Numbered from the stretch's first letter, positions 1-12,300 are shown. The stretch: 64,000 nucleotides of DNA from Oreohelix idahoensis (GCA_024509875.1 JAMPIV010011354.1:310001-374000), one strand, 5' to 3'. Numbers and translations: made by a program. Notes: a model not told the origin generated them from the letters alone.

Positions 1-3000
1 GCTTCGATAATTTTTTGTCTCAACGCGATGACATATTCGTAGGATGACTTTGTGTCATCGTCAATATTGTCAGATGTTATGAGATCGTGAAGCAACGACA
101 TAGGGCCACGCGGACGCGCGCCAAAGACGAGTTCAAAGGGAGAAAATCCCGTATGTTCATTGGGTACCTCTCTGTAAGCGAAGAGGGCCGCAGGTAAAAC
201 TCTGTCCCAGTCTTGAGGATGATCCTCAGTTATCTTCCCCAGTAAGTTTTTAAGTGTTCTATTAAGGCGTTCGACCATACCATTAGACATTGGATGGTAG
301 ATACTACTTAAAGATCTATCTATCTGCAGAGTAGACATTACTTGAGACATGGTATCTGATATTAGTTGGGTGCCATGGTCTGACAATATCTCTCCGGGGA
401 ACCCCAGACGAGAAAATATAAGCCAAAGAGCATCTGCAATATCAGCAGTAGTAATGCTCTTCAGAGGAATAGCCTCTGGCCAACGTGTGCACATATCAAC
501 ACACGTCAAGATAAACTGATGTCCTCTGGCAGACTTGATCTTAAATGGACCAATAATGTCTATGGCCATTTTTTGAAACGGCCGAATAGGAATGTCCGCC
601 GCCTGAATGGGTGCAGCATGCCGTGGACCTTTGGATTTAACTTCCTGACATACTTTACAAGATCGACAATAAATACGTATGTCCTTGTTTACCAATGGCC
701 AAAAGAAAGCCGCAAGGACTCTTGACTTAGTACGGGAAAAAACCCATGTGTCCAGCACACTGAGAGTCGTGAGCGTGCTGCAAAAATTTTAACTCTCAAA
801 TTCTTGGGAACCAGGATTTGAGAATGACTTGACGTAATGGAGTCTTGAACCATACGTACAAGTACGCCATTCTTCTTTGTAATCCACGATTTACGACTTG
901 TGTCTTTATTCGGATCACCTTTAGTTGCAAGAATGAAGAATTTCTTCAGAGTGGGATCATCTTCTTGCTGTTTTATAAACGAGTCACGAGAAATTACCAA
1001 GGGATTATCTTGGTTATGCACTTCATTATCTTCAGTAGATGAAGTTTGAGGCATATTAAGAGCCTGAGCTCTAGTGACTACAGCGTTAGCAATCTGCATG
1101 TTTTGCCTTTCCCACGTGGAAATTTGTTGCGGAGTGCATTCCTTGACTCCATGAATGCGACCGATGATGAGGTCAGCGATCGGATTCGGAAGAAGACATG
1201 CGTGTACATCTCCTGTAAAGAAAGGAGTAGCAATCCTAATGATAGCAGTAGAGTATTTCTCTAATGTGCCGCCAAATGTTACACATTTGACTACTTGTCC
1301 AGTGGCACGGGAAGGATCTACGAGTGACTGCCTAACACCAATTGTGGTGCATCCAGAATCAAATAGCACAGAGACTGGATTGTTATTCACTAAACCCTTA
1401 TGTAAGACAAGAGAACCTCTTCCATCATGCGCGACTGATGCTGGAAGAGCAGGAAGAGGATGGCCACAGCTTAAAGTAGACACTGTGGTTGGCTCAAATA
1501 ACGTTTTGCATTGGGGGCACTGAGATGCTCTCCCAAAATCAAAAGCGGCACATGCCATATTACTAGCATCATTATTATCTTTACTCTGTTTATAGGCTTC
1601 ATGGGACTCTTGTTGTGCAGAGTTTGCCTGAAAATGTGGTTTATGTCTTTTGTTTTGAGATCTACCTCGGTTATTATCACCTCTGTAGTTATTGTTACCT
1701 CTATTGTAACCCCTATTTGGGTTTGAGTCATAGTTCCCTTGGTTACCATTATCATATTCATTATAATGAGTATCTCTGTAATTATGATCTTGTTGACTCC
1801 AAGACGGATAACCCTGATAGTTTCTATAATTACTTCCTCTACGGAAATTCCTATAATTATGACCACCCCTGTGTCGAGAGCTATCAGGTCGTCTCCAGTT
1901 CTTTGAAGAAGAACCCTGAAATGATTGGTTACCTTGGTTTTGATAACTATTATGGTTACCTTTTTTATCAAATCTGTTTTGAGGTCCCTGAAATCTGTGT
2001 GAATAATTGGGATTGTATGGTGTTGCTGAAGCAACTGGCATACTCTCCTTAATCTTAGTGTTGCCAAAAGTCACGTCGGGGTGTGCAGTGACATATTGGG
2101 AACAATATTCTTCCATTTCTTTTAGAGATTTAGGTTTACGCTCATGTATAAATTCAAGGAAAGGTTTGTTCACACATGACATAATCTTATCTCTGAGCAA
2201 CAAATCCATAAGTCCTTCATACGTTTTTTTTCTGTTTTGGAAAGCTCAATCCAACGATCAACTGTGAGACGTGCCTTTGCAGTGAATTCTGAGAATTCTA
2301 CACCCGTCTCAGGTACCATCGTTTTAAATAAAAGGCGATAGCCTTCCTCACTTAGCTGATATTTTTTTTATCAAAGCCGCCCTAATGACATCATAATTAT
2401 CCTTATCTGCTTCTCCTACAAGGCATAATCTAGTCAAAGATTCACCTTTCAAGTTTTCTGATAATTGATTAGCGTATTGTGATTTATCCACATTATGTGT
2501 ACGACAAGAACGTTCAAATCTATCCAGCCAGAATGTAATATCGTCACTGGACTGATTGAACGGTGGAACCTTAACCTTGTAAGTAGAAGGTTTATCATTA
2601 CCACTAGATGCCTGATTAACATTACTCATACTTGTCAATCTTAATTTCTCCAACTCAAATTCATGTTCTCTTATTGCTTTTTTTTCTTCAGCCCTCTGTC
2701 TAATCTTTTTTGTTCAGCTTCCCTGTCTAATCTTTTTTGTTCAGCTTCCCTGTCTAATCTTTTTTGTTCAGCTTCACTGTCTAATCTTTTTTGTTCAGCT
2801 TCCCTGTCTAATCTTTTTTGTTCAGCTTCACTGTCTAATCTTTTTTGTTCAGCCGCAGCTTCTCTTTCCAATTTTTTTTGTTCAGCTTCAAATCTCCTTT
2901 CCTCTACCTGCATCTGCAATTTCTTTTGTTCAGCAGCAGCCTCAGCTTCTCTTTCTAATCTTTTCTCTTCCGCCATAGCTTTTCTTTCATCTGCAGCTAA

Positions 3001-3150
3001 TCTTTTCTCTTCTGCCATAGCTCTTCTCTCTTCTGCAGCTAATGCTTTGTCATATTGAGCAACTGTCCATTGTTCTAATTGTTGACCAGTCTTATCAAGG
3101 GCTTTCCCTTGTGTAATGAAGTATTCTAATGTAGCCATGATGTCTAACAA
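1..3150 (-). pseudogene. gag-protease-integrase remnant of element C
   Basis: Homologous to the polyprotein of A and B, but split into several frames. 3150-2671 holds the Gag N-terminus and a long charged coiled coil. 2653-2348 holds the capsid-like segment. 2209-689 holds the rest of Gag, the Asn/Arg/Gly/Tyr-rich region, the CPQC...CGH cluster and an aspartic protease with DSG. Frameshifts lie near 2660, 2350-2210 and 750. The integrase continues to position 1 in another frame, with the HHCC and core region recognisable against A. The first codon matching the annotated ATG of A is TTG here. The next in-frame ATG (3138-3136) is conserved in all three copies, which suggests the real start may be the second ATG. 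Not functional as it stands. Confidence 0.82.
2697..2857 (-). repeat. 27-bp coding tandem repeat in gag of element C
   Basis: Six near-identical 27-bp units, each containing TCTAATCTTTTTTGTTCAG on the plus strand. On the minus strand they encode a 9-residue period of the type E-A-E-Q-K-R-L-D-R/S. The charged heptad-like pattern predicts an extended coiled coil. Elements A and B carry a related 27-bp unit in different copy numbers. Confidence 0.85.
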
Positions 3151-4311
3151 TAATACTAATCACCTGAATCAATAATAATACCACAAGTTCTCAATGACTT
3201 GATTAATCAGTATACTATCCCAATATCTGTGGGTCACAAGCCTTTAATAAGGTCTTGTATAATAGTAATAATAATCAGGTACGGGTTTATACCATAATCC
3301 AAGTGCAGTGCACAGGCAATTGTGTCTTATGAAATATACCTATATAAAACATATGTCAACCAACAGAATACATAAAGTACAAATAGGACTGACAATACAA
3401 GAACGTTTGCAGAAATCAAAATAAATCAAATAGGGAAATCAATGAAAATAATCACTGAATCTGCAAAGAATAACAACACAAATGACGTCACAATATATGA
3501 ATATAAATTGTGAATAGAACTGAAAGATAGAAAAGGTTAGACCAACAAATTACAAACAAATCAAAACAAAACTAAAGAACAAAGAAATATTACAAAAATA
3601 ACAATAATTACAGACTTCACAGCTAACACAAAAGCAACAGTTGTCGCAGCAAATTTTCAATCAAGAAAATTGCACCTATAGAAAACGCCCACAACGGACC
3701 CTCTATGACGTGGGATATTCTGTTGTGAGGACACCGCCCAACCTTAAACACAACCCGCTGACATAGAAACTAACATACTATACAAACAAATAACATGCAA
3801 ACATAAATATATATAAATTATGTGTATGATAGTATGTGTTGCAAAATAGGCTCAGTCTTACAGTAATGGCAAAGTTATTTTTATGAAAATAAACAAACTG
3901 CCACTTTATTCAATTAAACATTCTGGCCTTAAATATTAAAGTTCATATATGGAAAACAAGAAGATCCATCGATGAAAATAGGACTTCTTAGTTCACTCAT
4001 ACTGTCTTCCTGTTAACATTGAGAAGAATTGATCCAACTGTTCTGTGAAACTCTATAATGTCTAATGTAAAAAAAAATGTCAACAACGCTGACCTACATA
4101 CTGCATTCACCTGACAGGTCACGTGACGAAGTGTTGACAAATAGCAAACCAATACTGCAAGTGTGTCGTATCAGCCACAGGAAACGGTCTGGTATCGGTA
4201 ATCTGTTGACTTCTGAACTTCTGCGAGGTCAAACCCAGAAAGCTGGTCCACCAGTTGATAAGGTTGATAAAGTTGGATTTTTATTCCCGTTAATGATATC
4301 CACCAAAAGAT
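3151..4311 (-). other. 5' leader of element C
   Basis: Untranslated segment between the putative LTR and gag. It shares with the A/B leader a block that on the minus strand contains CAGCGGGTT, GGTTGGGCGGTGTC, CCACGTCATAGAGG and a GTGGGCGTTTTCT-like stretch. It is otherwise AT-rich with no long frame. A PBS-like TGGTGG lies at about 4311-4304 (minus). Confidence 0.5.
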
Positions 4312-5763
4312 AGATATAAGTGGATGGAAGCAGACATCATCATCATCATCAGTTGATAAGATCTCTATGGTGTTGTTTGCTCCACTGTAGTGTATGGAAT
4401 GTCAACTTGACCTACGCAGTGGTGTGTAGACATGGATTGAGTGTATAATGTGCGAATGATAATAAAGGTTCGTGGTGTTGACAAAAAATGTTCTTTTCTC
4501 ACACTCATGTATGGCTGGAAGTCATCGACACCAACGACTGTGTACCTTTTCTAAAGTTTAATTGGACGTACACACTCGACAGCACAGATAGTGACAAATC
4601 ACAGGTTGCCATAATACATCATAGTACAGTGGATAAATGGTCTTGCAATGTTACATGGGCACTCATGTAGAATAAGTGTATAATGGACTGTCAGTAGCCA
4701 AGCACTCAGTATCGCCCATACATATATCATCTGACTTCACTGACTGAGCACGTCAGCTTATAAACAATATTTCAGATGGCTTCTAAACCTAATCTCGTCT
4801 AGCGACGATTCTTCAACATAATGTTCAGCACATATTTTTCCATATAATAATATTGAACCGCTAGCAATGGGTTCTCATGTGTAGCAGTGATCTCTGGAAT
4901 GATCAAGCGATAATACGGGCATCCCTTTTCTCTTCTTGAAAGTCACTACATGTTTTGGTTCCAAGATGGCTTCACTCGTGAGCTGTCACTCACGTTTGGA
5001 TACAGATAATGAATCTGTCCTAAAGTTAGTCATTCATAAAACATTTCATTGCTCTGTAGATTTGATCATGAACAATTGACTGCAATCTACAGGATATAGT
5101 GCTGCTAGGAATCGAAGTCGTTTTCATCGAGTCAAATATATTCTCTTAGACATTCAAATCGTAACTATCGAAAATGGTGGCTTCGATCGAGAGTTCATAA
5201 GAGTATCTTTGATTACCTTGGTATAGGAAATATGAAACTGCCATTCCTTGGCAATACGACTAAACACTGGGGTAAAGCATACACGATAGGTTTAGACGAC
5301 TATCACCTTCCCCACAAATACTGAGATCACTTTTTCCCCGGCGACAGGCCGACATGGGAAAACACAGTCCCTATCAGGACGAAGCCAAATCACACCACCC
5401 TCTAGCGACACATCCGCCGAATAGCCTTCGACCTCTCTAGAGACAACAGAACATATAGTTCGACTTAGATATGTAAAGATATACAGATATAAGACAGACT
5501 CGTCCTACTCAGACAAACAATACACATAAATTCAGGCCATAGATATTCTGAAGCAAGAACAATCTATTATTACCCAAACAACGAATAAATCGCAGTAAAA
5601 TGGATTTATCCGCGGAGTTTGATCGAAAGAGCCGACACAACTTTCAAGGGAAGTAACACAATAATGACTTTCCCTTAAGCACTATTTTGCTTTCAAAATA
5701 TTTGCGAAGATAACAAGAATACCAATGTATAATATTGTAAGATATCAAAGACTGCACGTAACA
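4312..5763 (-). repeat. Putative 5' LTR of element C
   Basis: Its place is predicted by the element's layout: upstream of the leader, with a PBS-like TTTGGTGG (minus) at its inner edge. The outer edge begins TGTTACGTG on the minus strand, resembling TGTTGCGTG at the start of the A and B LTRs. The body is too diverged to align by eye and a clean CA end is not obvious. The 3' LTR lies outside the window, so the assignment cannot be confirmed here. Confidence 0.4.
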
Positions 5764-5768
5764 ACGAC

Positions 5769-6824
5769 ATGAAGACATCAGTTTTTATAACATTGCCCAA
5801 AAAACCAAATGCAACAGAATGTTCAGACTTCAGAACAATCAGCCTGATGAGTCATGCAATTAAGATACTGCTCAAAATCATACAGGAAAGAATAAAAAGG
5901 AAAGTAGACAGCGAAATCCAAGAAGAACAGTTTGGTTTCAGACGGAACAGTGGAACAAGAGAGGCAATATTTTGCCTAAGAATATTAGCAGAAAAATATA
6001 CAGAGGTCCAAAAAAGTATGTATATGTGCTTCATTGACTATAAGAAGGCTTTTGACAGAATCCTTCATGAGAAAATAATTGAATGCCTCAAAGACATAGG
6101 TATTGATGGAAAAGATATAAGAATACTCAGTAACCTTTATTGGGAGCAAACTGCCACAGTAAGATCAGGAAGGAATTATTCACCATACATAGACATAAAA
6201 AGAGGTGTCAGACAAGGTTGTGTGCTGTCCCCCTGCCTATTTAATTTATACACCGAAAAAATTTTCAAACAAATACAGGAAATACCAGGACTGAACATCA
6301 GTGGAAGGTCAATAAACAACCTTAGATATGCAGATGATACCGTGTTGTTAGCTGAAAGCGAACAGGAGTTACAAGAACTAGTGAAGCAACTGAACAGTAT
6401 AAGTCATGAATATGGACTCGACATTAATATTGAGAAAACAAAAACTATGATAATTAGTAAAACAGACGATAAACCCACATTAAAGATAAGCGTAAATGGG
6501 AAAATCCTGGAACAAGTCAAGAGCTACGTATATCTTGGTCATATAATAACAGAAGATGGCAGATGTGAAACAGAAATCAAGAAGAGAATAGGAATGGTCA
6601 AAGCTACATTCAACAACATGAAACATATACTGACATCCAAACAGTTATCTCACAAATTAAAACTGAGAATCATAAAGTGTTATATATATTCTGCATTTCT
6701 GTATGGTGCAGAAACATGGACGATGAATAAGCATTTGGAAGAAAGAATTGAGGCTCTTGAAATGTGGATATATAGAAGAATGGGGCGTATCTCATGGAAA
6801 GAGATGAAAACAAATAAGGAGGTC
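5769..6824 (+). pseudogene. Non-LTR reverse transcriptase, 5'-truncated, left segment
   Basis: The frame encodes LINE-type RT. It begins at the palm-entry motif (KTSVFITLPKK with SDFRTISLMSHAIK), then the FGFRR block, an FIDYKKAFD catalytic block, GVRQGCVLSP, and YADD at 6327-6338, followed by thumb and C-terminal sequence (YLYGAETWTMNK type). No endonuclease domain is present. The chain runs a few codons into the LTR of A (to 6899), but these residues are LTR-derived; the natural continuation is at 16148-16423. The ATG at 5769 may be fortuitous, since homologous proteins continue upstream. I do not assign a clade. Confidence 0.85.
6820..6824. repeat. Target-site duplication AGGTC (left) of element A
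   Basis: AGGTC lies directly before the TG of the 5' LTR and recurs directly after the CA of the 3' LTR at 16143-16147. Five-base duplications are typical of Ty3/gypsy integrases. Confidence 0.92.
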
Positions 6825-7900
6825 TGTTGCGTGATAAATTCTCGCAACATCGTTTTATTACAATATCTATTTTATAACGCAAGGGCAACAACTGCTTGAA
6901 ATTTATAGTCACTTTTCTCGGTAAGCATTTGTCTTCTCGCGTTGGTATCGAATGCAGTTAAGTTTGAGCTGTGGTCATTTTGCGCTGGACTGCGCATGAC
7001 TTGTCTTGCTTCTTGGTCGATCGGTTTCCGCCCACCACTAGTGGAGTGAGCGATTTGGAATGGCGAAAGAGATGCCTCGTTGAAGAGGGGATCTCCGCTA
7101 TTTTTTGTTCTGTCAGGGATGTGTAGTCCTCTTATGGATATTTCGTTTATTCGAGATAATACCTCTAGTGTTTCCCACATGTCGGGAGGCGTGATATTTC
7201 TGTGTATTTCCTGAAGGCAAGGTAAATTGACTTTTCATTAACTCTATCGATTTTTGGTCGTGAGCGATTTCGATTCATAGCCTGTCTTCGAAAGTCGTCG
7301 TCACGAGATGTTTTCCCAGCTCACATGTCGCTGTATTGTACTGCATCGGTTGATGCAGGTCCCAAGGACCATTACTTGCTACTTTGTTAAATGAACTAGG
7401 TTTGGAAAACCTTTATTATCTAGAGGATATTTTTGAGGACATTATTTATACTTCGGCAGACGTGTCTGTCTTGCTGAAGTCAGACTAAGGAGAGTGAACT
7501 GATCTCATACATCTGGTTATCTCCTGGCTGTTATAGAAAAGGATGGAGTTTTTCACCTGACTACATTTACAGCACTATGAAATATAACATGCATCTGACT
7601 CATCATTGTAATGCTGTCTACCGTCTATTGCTGTATTGAATGTTGCTGTGATAATGACTGTTTGATGTGCCTACATATTCGCGTAACCATTTTGTCACTG
7701 TGGCGTCCACAATAAATAATGAAGAAAAACGTCAACGGCTGTTACAAGAATCATTGACTTTATACGTCGTGAGTTTACTGACGTCCTATGTGGATTGCCC
7801 TGTTATTTTTGTATGAACATTGTTTTGACTGAACACATCTGCACACTACACAAAACCAGACATGCGGATACCATCCATCATCATATGGCATCACGCATCA
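6825..7900 (+). repeat. 5' LTR of element A
   Basis: 1,076 bp, TGTTGCGTGAT...ATCACGCATCA. The two ends form an 11-bp imperfect inverted repeat (one mismatch). The first 25 bases can fold, because TGTTGCG is followed by CGCAACA after 11 bases. A poly(A)-signal-like AATAAA is at 7711-7716, about 890 bp into the LTR. No TATA box is unambiguous. The same LTR occurs at 15066, 46059 and 54247. Confidence 0.95.
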
Positions 7901-7902
7901 TT

Positions 7903-7919
7903 TGGTGGCCATAAGCTGG
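7903..7919 (+). promoter_or_regulatory. Primer-binding site of element A
   Basis: TGGTGGCCATAAGCTGG starts two bases after the 5' LTR. It begins with the TGG that pairs with a tRNA CCA end. I could not match it to a specific tRNA from memory. Identical in B. Confidence 0.6.
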
Positions 7920-9333
7920 TTTGATTCTGGTACCAGCAAACACGGGGTCCCTTACCCACTTCATTTTCAACAAGAATTCATCAGCATCCTTCAAGAAATT
8001 AACATTCTTCAATACAGTCAACATCTTCAAAATTTTCAAAGTACTCGGCGTTGCCCGGTAAAAGTCAAAATTTCAACTTTTTGACGGAAACAAGAATTTG
8101 ACAGTACCCGGCGTTGTTACATGTTGCCGGATAACTCGGACTGCTGTTATCTTTTACGCAAGTCAAGCAAGTTGCTGCTGTCAAGGTTCCAGTGCTGTCG
8201 TTTTTTGTGAAGGTCAAGTGCCGGTTGAAACGGGTTGTTTTCTGAAGAAGGCCAAGTACCGATTTCCATCAACTTACTTTTGGATTAGAAGGTCAAGTGC
8301 CGAAACAACTCAACACACAGTATTTCAGAAGCTCTTGTACCATCGTGTTAGCAGTGGAAGCAGTTCAGATGTGCCATCATCGTTGGAGCTTCGCTCTTTA
8401 GGACGTTGATTGACATCCGTTTTTCTGCTGTTCTACGATTGGAAGCCTATAAGTTAAGTGGCCTGTTTGTATGTAAACTGTGCCCTTATACTTCTGCTGA
8501 GTCTTCTGTGTATCATCTCATTCTATATGTTATATGTCTATATGTTATTTGTATATTTATATGTTTATATTTCAGCGGGTTCTCGGTTGGGTGGTGTCTC
8601 CGTTAGATTATGCCACGTCATAGAGGTCGTCTATTGTGAGCGTTTTCTGTAGGGTTTGCAAATTTCCGATACTGGAATTTGCTAAGCGACTTCTGTTGCT
8701 ATTTATGTTAGCTGTGATGACATGTTTTAATATTGTTTTCGTTATTATTTCGCATTCTTTAGTTTTGTTTTGATTTGTTTGTATTTGTTAGCCTACTCTT
8801 GTCTATAATTTAGTTTCATACAACATTTTTGTTTATACACTGTGGTGTCATGTATTTTGTTTAATTCTATCGCAGATATCGTCACATTTTTTGTGATATT
8901 TCATTAATTTCTGCTTTATTTTTAGTTGATTTCTGCGAACGTTTTTGTATTGTTGCTGATCTTTGTTATTGTTTACATTGTTATTGTTTACATTGTTTGT
9001 ATTGTTTACATTTTCAATGTTTACATTCTGCATGTGTTTACATAGTCATTGTTTACAGTTATAGTAATTAGTTAATGGGCTATGCTAATGCACTGTTACT
9101 ACTACACTGATGATAAATGAATGATGAATAGTGTCGTGCACTATTGAATGAGAAGTGCACTTATGATCAAGAATTGAGTGCTGATATTTCATATACAAGT
9201 TCTTTGATTGGAGACTTGTTTCCCACAGAGACTGGGATAATATAATGTGATGTGAATATACAAGTGCTTAATTAAGACTTGTTACACTTAGGTTTGAAAT
9301 AAATTAGTTAATTATTTCAGGTTTTGGACTCAT
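7920..9333 (+). other. Long 5' leader of element A
   Basis: About 1.4 kb between PBS and gag, with only short upstream frames. It contains three related blocks of the form AAGGYCAAGTRCCG (about 8212, 8250 and 8290), two CGGCGTTG motifs (8046 and 8109), a possible splice acceptor TTTATATTTCAG/CGGG near 8575, and a T-rich section with repeated TTGTTTACATT (8960-9050). A short block around 8575-8660 is conserved in element C. Candidate packaging or expression control region; function is inference. Confidence 0.6.
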
Positions 9334-12300
9334 ATGTTAGACAACATGTCTACATTTGAGCACTTTATTGAGCAGGGTAAATTGCTTGGGAAGACTGGTG
9401 ATAAGTTAGAAGAATTTGCAACTGCTCGATATGATAAAGCAATGGAAGCTGAACAAAAGAAACTGCATATGGAAGCTGAACAAAAGAAACTGCAGATGCA
9501 GGTGGATGAAAAAGATTCCAAATGGAAATGGAAAAACAAAAAAGGGAATCAGAAGCTGAGGAAAGAAAACTCAGCTAGAGCTGAAAGACTAGAGGCTGAG
9601 AATAAAAGACTTGAAAAAGAGGCTGAGAATAAAAGACTTGAAAAAGAAGCTGAAAATAAAAGACTTGAAAAAGAAGCTGAAAATAAAAGACTTGAAAATG
9701 AAAGACTTCAAAAAGAGGCTCAGGCTGAGGAAAGAAGATTACAGAGAGAGTCTGATGAGAGGAAAGAGAAAGCAAAAATGGAACATGAAGAAAAGGTCTT
9801 AGCTTTAGAGTTGGAAAAATTGAAATTGACGAGCATGAGTAATGGTAATGATTCAAACAAGGGTTCATCTTCTGGTAAGGCTAATAATGATACTTTTAAG
9901 ATTAAGTTACCAACATTTAGTCCTTCCAGTGATGACATAATGTTCTATCTGGACAGATTTGAACAAGCATGTACAGCTCATAACATAGACAAAGCAAAAT
10001 ATGTTTATCAGTTATCAGGGATACTGACAGGTAAAGCTCTAAGTATATTAAATATGGTGGATGAACCTGACAAGAACAATTATGAGGTTGTCAGGGCCGC
10101 TTTGTTAAAGAAATATCAGCTTAACGAAGACGGCTATCGTCTACAATTTAAAAACATGTTACCTGAAAATGGAGTTGAATTCTCCGAGTTTATTGCAAGA
10201 ATACGCATTACTTTCTCACGATGGGTTGAACTATCTAAGACGGAAAAAACTTATGAAGGACTTATGGACTTAATACTTAGAGACAAAGTCATGTCGTCTG
10301 TCAATGAGTCTTTCCTTGCTTTCCTTCATGAACGTAAACCTAAAACAATAAAAGAAATGGAAGATTTCTGTTGCCAATACGTAACTGCGCACCCACACAT
10401 AACCATGGGTAACTCTAAGGTGAAAGAAGGTTTACCAGTTGCTTCGGCAGCTCCGTATGGTCAAAACTTTGCTCGTAGATCCCAACAAAATTTTGATAGA
10501 AAGAGTAGCGGTAATTTCTGTCAAAATCATGGAAATCAATTTCATGGTGATTCTTCTTCGAAGAATTGGAGACAACCTGATAGTACTCGTTACTATCACC
10601 CTAATAATTATAAGCATTTCAAAAGAGGATATGGTAATAGAGGTTATTCCTGCCGAAGACCTCAGAACCAAACAAATAGATGTTCGCATCAATGTGAACA
10701 TGATAGTAATCGTGGAAACTGGAATTCGAACCAGGATAACAATTACAATAGAGACAATAATAACTGCAGAGATAATAATAACTCTGATAACTTCAGAGGT
10801 AATAATAGTCGGGGTAGATCTCAACACAAAAAAAAGAGATATCAGCAGGCTAATGCTGTACAACAGGAAACTGAGGGAGCCTGTAATCATGTTGTTGATA
10901 GTAAAAACTTTGACGCTGTCACTGGTTCTGCTTTTGACTTTGAGAGAGCAAACAAATGCCCCCAATGCAGTACTTTATTCGAACCGGGTACCATAACTAC
11001 TTTGAGTTGTGGTCACCCACTTCCCGCTCTTCCTGCTGCTGTTGCGCATGACGGGAGGGGTTCTTTAATTCTACATAAGGGTCTTGTTAATGATACTCCG
11101 GTCTCACTACTTTTCGATTCCGGATGCACCACTATTGGTGTTAGACAATCGCTTGTAGATCCATCTTGTGCTACAGGAAGGGTTATTAAATGTGTCACAT
11201 TTGGCGGCACTCTAGAAAAATATCCTACTGCTGTAATTCGCATTGCCACTCCTTTCTTTACTGGAGATGTGCATGCTTGTCTCTTACCTAATCCTATTGC
11301 GGACCTTATTATTGGTCGTATTCACGGAGTTAGGGAGTGTACCCCACAGCAGATTGCTGCTTGGGAAGATAATAACATGCAAGCTACAAATGCAGTAGTT
11401 ACAAGAGCACAAGCTCTACAAACACCCGAAACTTCACTGAATAGTGATAATGAAGTTGATAGCCAAGATAGTCACTTAGTAATCACTCGTGACTCTTTCA
11501 TAAAATTGCAAGAAGAAGATCCTTCTTTAAAAAAATTCTTCGTTCTTGCGAAGAAAGGTGATCCGAATCAGGATACAAATAGAAAATCTTGGATTGCAAT
11601 GAGAAACGGCGTACTTGTACGTATGGTACAAGATTCGACTACGTCGGCACATTCGCAAATTCTTGTTCCCAAGAGCATGAGAGTGCAAATATTACAACAT
11701 GCTCATGACTCGCAATGTGCTGGACATATGGGTTTTGCCCGTACGAAGTCGAGAGTCCTTGCGGCTTTCTTTTGGCCTTTTGTCAATAAGGACATTCGTA
11801 TTTACTGCCGATCATGCAAGGTATGTCAGGAGGTCAAATCTAGAGGACCACGACATGCTGCGCCTATCCAGGCTGCTGACATTCCTATTCGGCCGTTTCA
11901 GAAAATGGCCATAGATATTATTGGCCCTTTTAAGGTCAAGTCGGCCAGAGGACATCAGTTTATCCTTACATGTGTCGATATGTGCACACGTTGGCCAGAG
12001 GCTATTCCTCTTAAGAGCATATCTACTACAGATATCGCAGATGCTCTTTGGTTGATATTTTCTCGCTTGGGGTTCCCCAGAGAAATATTGTCAGACCATG
12101 GCACTCAACTCATATCTGACACTATGTCACAGGTAATGTCTACCTTACATATTGAACGATCTCTCAGTAGTATCTACCATCCTATGTCTAATGGGTTAGT
12201 TGAGCGTCTGAATAGAACGCTCAAGACTTTGCTTGGTAAGATAACTGAAGATCATCCTCAAGATTGGGACAGGGTTTTACCCGCGGCTCTCTTTGCCTAT

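Larger units (their letters stand above)
1..5763 (-). mobile_element. Element C: degenerate Ty3/gypsy-like LTR retrotransposon, 5' portion
   Basis: Reading the minus strand from right to left gives a putative LTR (about 5763-4312), a PBS-like site near 4306, a long leader, gag, protease and the first part of integrase. The window edge cuts the element inside integrase. It is clearly related to elements A and B: gag, protease and integrase align along their length, and a leader block is shared (minus strand near 3765-3690 matches 8586-8660). Divergence is much greater than between A and B, and several frameshifts break the frame, so this is an older copy or a sister subfamily. Reverse transcriptase, RNase H and the 3' LTR would lie left of position 1. 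The right boundary at 5763 is inferred from the LTR-start-like sequence TGTTACGTG (minus strand) and from where LINE homology begins. Confidence 0.62.
5764..6824 (+). mobile_element. LINE-1 (local name), left segment, interrupted by element A
   Basis: Left part of a non-LTR retrotransposon encoding reverse transcriptase. It ends exactly at the 5' LTR of element A, and its frame resumes at 16148 after the element and one copy of the 5-bp target duplication. Its left edge abuts the putative LTR of element C, so C may have inserted in the same LINE. Confidence 0.85.

Noticed and set aside
519..725. Short plus-strand frames within 1-2267
   Set aside because: Antisense shadows of the integrase, protease and gag of element C.
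10439..10996. A 185-codon frame overlapping gag of element A in another phase (also 49621-50178 in B, and antisense frames in both)
   Set aside because: Low-complexity isoleucine-rich shadow of the Asn/Arg-rich gag tract; no start context or homology.
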